DNA from: Sipunculus nudus
Taxonomy: Eukaryota; Annelida; Sipuncula; Golfingiida; Sipunculidae
Length of the DNA stretch: 64,000 nucleotides
Reading direction: 5' to 3'
Assembly (NCBI GenBank): GCA_026874595.1
Contig: CM049307.1
Span: 64,536,870 to 64,600,869, forward strand
The notes under the pieces were generated by a model, which was not told the origin of the DNA, searched no databases, and saw only the letters and a program-made list of their open reading frames with translations. The position numbers and the translations under genes are program-made. Numbering within the stretch: the stretch's first letter is position 1; each line of letters opens with the position of its first letter. This document shows positions 55,721 to 64,000 of the stretch, piece after piece.

Positions 55721-56000
55721 GTAGCTGAGCTCTAGCAAACTGCATAACACTAGCTTGATGTAAACAATATGTTACATGGTGCTTGAAAACTTGAATAAAT
55801 CTAGTTTTTGATCAACTTGTTTCAAATTTTTGGTGTATACAGACAAAATGCTAACAAAAACATGCTGAGAAAATTAAATCCACAGTTCTTACAAGAAAAA
55901 AAACGTGCCATGGTCAAAGTTAGGCAAAATTTAAGGTACCAATTTTTTATTTTTGTTAATATTTTAAAAATGTTTAAAGATTTTGATCTAATTTTGGGTA

Positions 56001-57550
56001 CCGTAGATCCGCGTTTTGCCGCCGCGGCCATAAAATAAGACTTACAGCCGAAAATCCCAACTAATATTTCTCGACAAGGGATGCGGCTATAAAACGCAGG
56101 TTAGGCTGAATTCAAACATGTACAAGAGACTCGACGGTCCGCCGAGGGGCAATGGTCGATAATAGGCTGAAGAAGAAGTGAATACTGGGAACGTATATTT
56201 AATGATACTGCATATTTGTATATTAATTTTATTCATTATTAATTTATAAAATGTAAAATTGATATTTTAAACAGGCTTATATGTATTATAAAACTTTTCT
56301 GAGTCAGTCATAAACCACGGCAATTTTCACGCAATGATTGATAAAAGATCGATATTCACTCGCCAAATTATGCATTCTCTCCAGACTAACGGTTGTACCT
56401 ATATTTCAGTATGGCTGCAATATCGGTAAAACATTATTTTAAGATATTTCTTGAACATATCATTTCTTTTAAAATAAACTGTAAAACAAAAGATAACCAA
56501 AGACCATACGTTCTTCGGCAATTAAACCTGCGTTCACGTTCAGATACTTCTTCGTTCATCAAATTTTCAATAGATGGCGCTCAAAGGTCATAACCTCACC
56601 AGCTAGTTCCGTAATCTTTAAATATGGCACGTTTTGCTAGCAGACGGTTCGGGCACAAGTGTGCATATATTATGATCAGCAGGACCCTGGGTGTACGCGT
56701 AAAGGCTCGACGCGAGATTCGCTTATTCAACGGTTTTGTCAAGGTTGTTAATTGACCGATGTTGTATAGAGTGTAAATAAAAGCCATCACAAAGAGTACC
56801 GTTGGCTTTGATGTCCCATTGAAGTTTAATTAGACAGGGTAAAGGCGCAAGGTACACCAAGGCCCGGAAGTTCCGTAATCATTTTATGTTGCATCTTTTG
56901 CCGGTTGATGGTCTGGACACCATTTTGCATATATTATGATCAGCACAACCCGAGATCTTCTGGAAATATGATCACCGACGCGGGTGTCGTTTATTTAAAT
57001 GTTTTTTGTTAAATGACCGACGATGTATTATGTCTAAATAATGTTTAAATTACAGTCGTCCCATACAATGCTTTGATGGCCCATTGAACTTTAATTAGTC
57101 AGGTTAAAGGCGCAAGATTCTCCGGCATTCAGTGATGTGTCAAATTAATTTCGTGGCCCTACTAGGATTCGTCTTGGATGAGTCGTCATAAACCGAACAA
57201 ATTGTCATCTTTTCTAATCAGGTAGATCAGGCGGTTTAACAAATTAATTAAATTAATTAATTAGCAAAGACAAGCAACATACACAGTTGCAACTGTTTCC
57301 AAAAACTGTTATGCCTGACCGCATATCAGCATACCGCAGCATTCCTAGCTGCAGCCTAGCGTTTAAGAAAAGAACCTTTTATCGTTGTGTTCCCATACCC
57401 CACCCGGCAATGGAACGTGGTTAGAATGTGGTGCGGCCATTAAGTAAGGTTTTGCGAATTTTTTACTCCAGTGAAGGAGCCTTCCAGATATTTTACGAAC
57501 ATGGGGTGCGGCCATTAGACGACGTGCGGCGGCAAAACGCGGATCTACGG
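56001..57550. mobile_element. 1550-bp TIR DNA element, non-autonomous
   Basis: Perfect 25-bp terminal inverted repeats starting CCGTAGATCCGCGTTTTGCC (left 56001-56025; right 57526-57550). TA on both sides (55999-56000, 57551-57552), single TA in the uninterrupted paralogue. Subterminal GCGGCCAT or GCGGCTAT followed by A/T-rich bases recurs near both ends (about 56026, 56091, 57432, 57509). No transposase frame. Confidence 0.9.
56603..57125. repeat. Internal ~265-bp tandem duplication of the TIR element
   Basis: AGTTCCGTAATC at about 56605 and 56870 starts two diverged units sharing GCATATATTATGATCAGCA, CATTGAA(G/C)TTTAATTAG and GTAAAGGCGCAAG-type ends. Confidence 0.85.
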
Positions 57551-57826
57551 TATACAATTTAATTTTGATTAATTAAAGTTATATTACTTGAAAAAAAGTC
57601 CATAGCTTTAACAAGTTTTGTGTTAAGTGATCAAATATTTTTCCTGATTTTTTACAAAATGCATTATGTTCTGGCCCATAACTTTCTTAAATTATATAAT
57701 ACAGACATAATTTCAGACATGTACATAGGAACTATATAGAGGAATATTTATGGTAAATATGAGGAAAAACAGATGAGTGGTTTTGATATTAGGCAGCCAT
57801 AAAGTGTGAAAATAGGTTTTTAACTA

Positions 57827-59907
57827 GATGTGTCGGAACGACACAAATGCCCCCGCCTTGGGCAAATTAGAAACATTTGTAAAATTTGGAAAATTTTTAA
57901 GTTAAGGAGGTGTCGTATGGTCAAAAGTAGGTCAACAAGGGCAAAATGCAAACTCGATTTGTAACAGGTCATTATCAAGCAACACACCAATAATCATGCC
58001 AGGATATGCAGGCATTGTGAAAAAAAGTCCATACATGTGCATTTTCCATAAAAATTTCTGTCTTTTATGAAATTTTCTATGTTTAGGAGCCGTAAAACAA
58101 TCAAAAGTAGGTCAACCGGGATGAAACACAAACTCGATCTGTAACTGTCATTATCTGCCAACACAAAAAAAATCAGGGTGGTATCTGCAGGCATTGAGGA
58201 AAAAAAGTCAGTACATATACATTTGTTATGAAAATTTATATTTTTCATGAAACTTTCTATGTTCAGGAGCAGTCAAATGGTCAAAAGTAGGTCAACTGAG
58301 ACAAAACAAGAACTCGATCTGTAACTGGTCATTATCTGCCTACACACCAAAAATCAGGCCCGTATCTGCAGGCACTGCGAAAAAAAGTCCATACATGTGC
58401 ACCTTTTTATTAAATTTTCTATGTTAGAGCACCGTCAAACGGTCAAAAATAGGTCAACTAGGACAAAACGTGAACTTGATCTGTAACTGGTCTATATCTG
58501 CCCACACACCAAAAATCAGGCCAATATCTGCAGGTATTGTGAAGAAAAGTCTGTACAAGTGTATTTGTCATGAAAATATATATTTTACATGAAATTTTCT
58601 ATGTTCAGGAGCCGTAAAACAGTCAAAAGTAGATCAATCAGGACGAAATGGGAACTCCATCTGTAACTGGTCAATATCTGCCGACACACCAAAAATGAGG
58701 CCAATATCTGCAGGCATTGCGAAAAAAAATCCATACATGTGTATTTGTCATGAAATTTCATATTTTTCATGAATTTTTTTAAGTTTAGGAGCCATAAACA
58801 GTCAAAAGTATGTCAACTGGGACAAAACGTGAACTCTATCTATAACTGGTCTATATCTGCCCACACACCAAAAATCAGGCCAATATCTGCAGGCATTGCG
58901 AAAAAAGTCCGTACATGTGTATTTGTCATGAAATTTCATATTTTTCATGAAATTTTCTATGTTCAGGAGCCGTAAAACAGTCAAAAGTAGGTCAACCAGG
59001 ACCAAACGCCAACTCGATCTGTAACTGGTCTATATCTGCCCACACACCAAAAATCAGGCCAATATCTGCAGGCACTGTGAAAAAAAGCCGTACATGTGTA
59101 TTTGTCATGAAATTTCATATTTTTCATGAAATTTTCTATGTTCAGGAGCCGTAAAACGGTCAAAAGTAGGTCAACTATGACGAAACAAGAACTCAATCTG
59201 TAACTGGTCTATATCTGCCCACACACCAAAAATTAGGCCAATATCTGAAGGCATTGCGAAAAAAAGTCTGTACATGTGTATCTGTCATGAATATTTCTAT
59301 TTTTCATGAAAATTTCTAAGTTTAGGAGCCGTAAAACGGTCAAAAGTAGGTCAACCGGGACGAAACGCAAACTCGATCTGTAACTGGTCTATATCTGCCC
59401 ACACACCAAAAATCAGGCCAATATCTGCAGGCGCTGCGAAAAAAAGTCCGTACATGTGTATTTGTCATGAAATTTCATATTTTTCATGAAATTTTCTATG
59501 TTCAGGAGCCGTAAAACAGTCATAACTAGGTCAACCAGGACGAAACGCGAACTCGATCTGTAACTGGTCTATATCTGCTCACACACCAAAAATCAGGTCA
59601 ATATCTGCAGGCATTGCGAAAAAAAGTCCGTACATGTGTATCTGTCATGAATATTTCTATTTTTCATGAAATTTTCTAAGTTTAGGAGCCGTAAAACGGT
59701 CAAAAATAGGTCAACCAGGACGAAACGCGAACTCGATCTGTAACTGGTCTATATCTGCCCACACACCAAAAATCAGGCCAATATCTGCAGGCATTGTGAA
59801 AAAAAGCCTGTACAACTGTTTGATTTCGGAATGACGGAAGGACGGAAGGACGGAATGACGGACATGGGTAATACTATATGCCCCGGCCACTTTGTGGCGG
59901 GGGCATA
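57827..59907. mobile_element. Satellite-carrying element, copy 2 (11 monomers)
   Basis: Left end GATGTGTCGGAACGACACAA then ATGCCCCCGCC; right end as in copy 1. Eleven monomers; the GGAG(C/G)-type core recurs at about 57907, 58083, 58262, 58430, 58606, 58784, 58963, 59142, 59321, 59500 and 59680, so the period is mostly 176-180 bp. The first monomer (GGAGGTGTCGTATGGTCAAA) is the same variant as the first monomer of copy 1. A short GGAATGACGGAAGGACGG tract precedes the terminal hairpin. Confidence 0.9.
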
Positions 59908-60179
59908 ATAAAAAATTGAGGTTTTTCCTTAATTTCTCAAAGGAACAAAGTCGCAAAGACCCAGTTTTCGGCTTGGTAGGAGATCTTGGGGACATCGAAC
60001 ACTATGCCGAATTTTGGATTCCTAGGTCTTACGGTTACAAAACGTGCCACATCTACGGACGGACGGACGGACAGACGGACGGAGGACGGACAATGGACCA
60101 CGACTATAGCTCAGTTGACTTATAGTCAGCTGAGCTAAAAAAGGATCTAAAATTAAGAAAGAGAAAAGACTATCAATCA

Positions 60180-61060
60180 GTATTTTCTGGTGCTAAAGCA
60201 GTTAGCTGGTACATGTGTGTATGGGGAGCTCCTAGAGGACATGCTGAGTGATCGCCTTGTTTGTGGACTGTCAGATGAATAAATTATATGTCATATATTG
60301 GCAGAGCATAAGTTGAACTTCAAGAAAGCTGTAGGCATTAGCTTAGCTATGGAATCTGCATCCCAGGATAGTGCTCCTGTGATACCATCCCTCCCCAAAG
60401 ATAATCTGTTACCGTAGATAATCAACACCTCCAGTTAGAGCAACAATTTTGGTGGAAAAACCAATAACCCTGTGTATAATACACACTCTGTTTCTGGCCA
60501 AAATCCTGGATGAGGTATATTGTATTTTTGATAGTCATTGGAAAATTTACCAGTTCTCTTGTGTAGAACTTTTGAGAATGACAGACAGATAATTACTGAA
60601 GTCTCTTAGATCTAGCACAGAAGTAGATTGTTACTTTAAAACCATAGCAAATAGTCTATTCTCCGTAAGTTGTCAAGTCTTAAGATAAAGGACCATCAGG
60701 CCTAAACAGAATCTTTTTTTATGTTAGACAGAATGATGTTCAATGCAACAGGAAAATAGTTGGGAAATAATGCTTCCACATATAATACACAAAGGTTTTT
60801 TTATATAAATTTATGAAGAAAAATGTGGATTATCTTTGGGGAAAGATGGTAGATGCAGGGGCTCACGTGATAAAGGAAGATGTCATTCAGAGAAGCTTCA
60901 TGGTATCTGTGTGGAGAGTATGGACATTTGCAAAAGAGATGCCCATAAGGCTTTGAGCCAAAACCACCTAGGAAAGTGACAAACAACAGTGAGTGCCCAC
61001 ACAGATTTAAACATTCCCATACACACAGTAAAGAGCAAATTTGTAAGTCAAGTTCAGATT
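60180..61060 (+). pseudogene. Gypsy gag relic with one knuckle
   Basis: GELLEDMLSDRLVCGLSDE then, after a stop, AEHKLNFKKAVGISLAMESA (about 60220-60360) is the capsid end. At about 60907-60950, a shifted frame reads CGEYGHLQKRCP, a nucleocapsid knuckle (C-x2-C replaced upstream; GH and final C retained). The ~500 bp between them are unreadable. Confidence 0.62.
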
Positions 61061-61084
61061 CAGAGCCAACTACATAAAAGCAGC

Positions 61085-61322
61085 GCCATTATATGGATGT
61101 TTAATTTATATCCGTACAATCTTTACTATATGGTCCCTTGAGTAATGAAAACCTTGCCCGCTTCCCTCGCCCGCTTCACTTGTGTTCGGGCCATCACATA
61201 AAACAGACGTGCCTCGTCATTTTGATGTTCATATAATAAATACTCTTGGAATACAAGTCCGTGTTTCACGTTACTTGGAAGGTGGGTGCATAGCTGTACA
61301 GATATAATCTTCCTCACTGGCG
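61085..61322 (+). repeat. 5' LTR of the terminal LTR retroelement
   Basis: Shares an ordered series of blocks with the solo copy at 41237-41530 and is followed by a primer-binding site. The exact left border is not resolved; conventional TG...CA ends are not obvious. Confidence 0.7.
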
Positions 61323-61338
61323 TGGTGGCAGCGTTAAG
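61323..61338 (+). promoter_or_regulatory. tRNA primer-binding site
   Basis: TGGTGGCAGCGTTAAG. The first 11 bases are identical to the primer-binding site at 13945, although the two elements are unrelated in LTR sequence. Confidence 0.7.
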
Positions 61339-61452
61339 AGAAGAAAACACGCTAGAACCCGTAGAGACAGGGTACCACAGAACGGTTCAGCGCCCACTCG
61401 CTTCACACATCACGCGGCCAAGTGACAGCCAAAACAGGAACTGTATTGACGC

Positions 61453-62612
61453 TTGAAACACGAAAAACGGAAGCAAGTGAACTTATTTAAGGCAAGTGAA
61501 CATACATATCAATCTGTCATCATGAGCAGTTTACGTCCAGGTGCTCGAGCGCCTAAGCAATGGTGTCTTACCAAAGTAGAGACAATTACTTTCTTTGAAA
61601 ACTGGAACCAAAATAAAGTCTATACGCTTTCATTAGACCCACTGTTCGCCAATTTTCTTGTTAATGGAAAAACATGGACTAAAAGACTAAAGCTGACCCT
61701 CTTAGAGGCCTAACAGATGATGGAGAAGAGATACCAGTTGATAGACGGCGTACAGCTCAACAAAAAGTCTCACATTTGGACTTGATGCTTGGGCAGATTG
61801 CGAACTATTGCCCCATCATCGCCCGTAATACCATTGTAAAGGCATCAACTGGTATAGATAGCATATGGCAGGCTATCCACCTACATTTTGGGTTTCAGTC
61901 TACAGGCGCCCATTTTCTCGATTTCTCCGATATTAAACTTGAACCTGACGAGCGACCAGAGGATCTTTACCAAGGACTGATGGCATTCATAGAAGACAAT
62001 TTACTAAAACACAGTGGCAGTATAACCCACCACAATGAAGAAATAGAGGAAGATGAAGAAATGTCCCCAACACTAGAAAACCTAGTTATCCTCACATGGC
62101 TGTGACTCATCCATCAAGATCTACCCCAGTTGGTTAAACAGAGATACGCAACAGAACTACGGTCACGTACGCTGGCATCCATTAAGCCAGAAATTTCCCA
62201 GGCACTTACGTCCCTTCTCAATGAACTCCACACATCAGAAGATGCAAAGGTCTTACGCTCAGCTGCAACAGATCTTAGAAGAAACAAATACCAAATACAG
62301 TCAAATACCACACGCGCAAAGAAGACCTGCCCTTTGTGTAAACAAGCCGGTCGCCAATATAGACACTTCTTAAGCAAGTGCACGTTCCTTCCTGATAATG
62401 ATAGACAGTTCATGGCACGTGCCCGACATGTTGCAGAGTCCAAAAGTGCATCCGGGTACATCTCCAGCGAGGAGGACAACGCTAAAGAGGATGATCCAAT
62501 AAGTTATAGTGACCCCATTACAAGTCCAGCCAATACTGCGGCCACTAGAAGAGTGCAGGTTAAAAGATCACCGCATCTACAAACTTTTTCCATCACCACC
62601 CACTTCGTATAA
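61453..62612 (+). pseudogene. gag of the terminal LTR retroelement
   Basis: Start uncertain: the ATG at 61453, or 61522 ([14 protein letters not shown]). Frame 61453-61713 ([20 protein letters not shown]) breaks; frame 61776-62105 ([38 protein letters not shown]) is a Ty3-type capsid; frame 62130-62612 continues it. CPLCKQAGRQYRHFLSKC (about 62329-62382) is a single C-x2-C-x9-H-x4-C finger, a spacing unlike the usual knuckle. Breaks near 61705 and at TGA 62103-62105. Confidence 0.8.
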
Positions 62613-64000
62613 CCATTGACACTGGTGCAGAAACAAACATGGTACGCGCGTCTGTAGCCAAACATATAGGCGTTAGAATTACCAAGTGCTCTCAATTAGC
62701 AGTACAAGCTGATGGACAGACCCCTCTTAAGGTTGTGGGTGAAACAAAAATGACGCTAAACAGAGATCACCTCACTTTCACTCTGGAGGCCCTCCTGGTA
62801 GAGGATCTTGATGTTGATGTGCTTGCAGGTGTCCCCTTTATGGTCCGTAATGATGTATCTGTTCGCCCAGCAAAAAGACAGGTCCTCATTGGGAATGATC
62901 ACATTTTCCATTACAACACCACGCGCGAGAATATCAATTCACTCGCAATACGTCGCACTCATGCATGTGTACTTCGCGCCCCATCAAGTCCATCCACAAT
63001 TTGGCCAGGAGAGTATATGAGAGTGTTAATCCCAGATAGTGAACTGCATGATGTTCCAGTGGCTATCGAACCTCGAATAGATTCGCCAAACATGCAAACT
63101 AAAAAGATGTCACAGTTATGGCCCTGTCCAGACATCACTGCAGCGGTAGGTAATAAGATCTGTATTTTCAATACGACTACAGAACCACAGTCACTGCGAA
63201 GAAATGAACATTTTTGCCAAATATTTCTGGTGAGTGAACCTGCAGCTCAAGATAGCCCCACAAACTGTCAGACTCCCTCCATTAATGAAACAGCCTCTCA
63301 GACTAGAGCTGTAAACACGCCATCATCACCATCACACTCTCAAGCTGTAAATCTGGACCCGGACAATCTGTTAACAGCTGACGTAAAGAGCAAGTTCCGC
63401 AACCTTCGCACAGAATACGATAATCTGTTTAACCCAGTGTTCAAGGGTTATAATGGTGCAATTGGACCTTTTCAAGCAGTGGTTAACATGGGACCAGTCC
63501 CTCCACCCAAGCGTAAAGGACGTGTTCCCCAATATTCTCGAGACAAACTCAAAGAACTACAGCAAAAGTTTGATGAACTGGAAGGGTTAGGTGTGTTTCG
63601 CCGCCCGGAGGACCTAGCCAAATACCTAAAGCCCTCAGTTTTGATCAAGAAGCCTAGCGGAGGCTTTCGACACGTTACTGCTTTTGCGGATGTAGGGAGG
63701 TACAGCAAGCCTCAACCATCACTCATGCCAGACGTAGATTCCACACTCCGTACCATTGCTCGTTGGAACTACATCATCATGACGGACCTCACCAGCGCCT
63801 TCTATCAGATCCCCCTATCCCTCCAATCCATGAAATATTGTGGTGTTGTCACCCCATATCGTGGTGTTAGAGTGTATACCCGCTCAGCAATGGGGATGCC
63901 AGGATCAGAGACTGCGTTAGAAGAACTCATGTGCAGAGTTCTCGGGGATCTGTTACAAGAAGGAGTGGTAGCTAAACTGGCAGACGACTTGTATTGTCGG
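62564..64000 (+). CDS. Protease - reverse transcriptase, open to the window end
   Basis: An uninterrupted frame of ~478 codons from just after a TAA at 62561-62563 to the last base; too long to be chance and with clear domains. Retropepsin: RITIDTGAETNMVRAS (Asp at 62618-62620). A ~250-residue Ser/Pro-rich linker follows. RT: PSVLIKKPSGGFRHVTAFAD, NYIIMTDLTSAFYQIPLSL, RSAMGMPGSETALEELM and the catalytic KLADDLYCR at the very end. It is entered from gag by a -1 frame change near the T run 62585-62589, which may be a one-base indel or a programmed shift. The lineage is unresolved; RT and gag look Ty3/gypsy-related. Truncated by the window. Confidence 0.88.

Larger units (their letters stand above)
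55850..60140. repeat. Dispersed repeat copy, split by two insertions
   Basis: Host segments 55850-56000, 57551-57826 and 59908-60140. It ends in GGACGGACGGACAGACGGAC and a palindromic GACTTATAGTCAGCTGAGCT. The insertions are the TIR element (56001-57550) and the satellite-carrying element (57827-59907). Confidence 0.8.

Noticed and set aside
57363-57557. Open frame containing repeated AAPH and RFAAA words
   Set aside because: It reads through the terminal inverted repeat and subterminal motifs of the TIR element; not a protein.
52246-59815. Regularly spaced repeats resembling a CRISPR array
   Set aside because: The whole ~180-bp unit is conserved with no unique spacers, no cas genes occur, and the sequence is clearly eukaryotic.
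61085-64000. Assignment of the terminal element to BEL/Pao
   Set aside because: The capsid pattern, D-T-G protease and RT motifs look more Ty3/gypsy-like. Without RNase H and integrase I leave the lineage open.

Overview
This window reads as transposon-packed intergenic or heterochromatic DNA from a metazoan, most likely a mollusc and perhaps a bivalve. I find no convincing host gene, no tRNA or rRNA, no operon and no bacterial-type signal. The sequence is AT-rich. Almost every protein-like stretch is a piece of a mobile element, usually broken by stops and frameshifts. The molluscan guess is inference. It rests on the dispersed repeats ending in GGACGGAC runs, the TA-flanked MITE with a CGCGAA-rich terminus, and the satellite-carrying elements that recall those described in bivalves.

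Layout, left part. Positions 1-2465 are mostly featureless. A pogo/Tigger relic (psq DNA-binding domain at 2466, right terminal repeat near 3430) precedes a decayed Ty3/gypsy element (3.4-5.6 kb). A second gypsy family (family B) starts at about 5.66 kb. It is followed at 7452-12382 by a DIRS-type tyrosine-recombinase retrotransposon with gag, RT-RNase H, recombinase, inverted termini and an internal complementary region. A gypsy integrase tail follows. At 13768-18677 lies an almost complete Ty3/gypsy element with 177-bp LTRs, primer-binding site, polypurine tract and a CTAAC target duplication.

Middle part. A repeat rich in nuclear-receptor-like half-sites (18.8-19.45 kb) leads into more family B debris containing a BEL/Pao fragment. 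Other gypsy relics follow (25.6-29.5 kb), then a MULE transposase pseudogene (30.1-31.3 kb). The most unusual object is at 31417-39183. It is one LTR retroelement bounded by matching LTRs and a CATAA target duplication. Its gag-to-RNase H half is inverted, both inversion junctions carry inverted duplications, and a second gypsy element lies nested in its 3' half. From 41 to 47.4 kb there are more gag and integrase relics, a LINE RT tail, a 138-bp tandem array, and an in-frame join between a transposase-like domain and a gypsy integrase.

Right part. A second, decayed DIRS element (47.5-50.7 kb) contains a solo LTR with perfect TCATG duplications. Two related elements (50759-53043 and 57827-59907) carry tandem ~180-bp monomers between fixed ends. 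The first is interrupted by another repeat, itself interrupted by a 432-bp MITE. The second, plus a 1550-bp TIR element, interrupts a dispersed repeat whose uninterrupted copy lies just upstream. The window ends inside an LTR retroelement (61.1-64 kb) whose protease-RT frame stays open to the last base.

The elements do not work together as a system. The value of the window is its record of nested insertions and rearrangements. Protein calls come from motif recognition by eye; identities and repeat counts were counted by hand.
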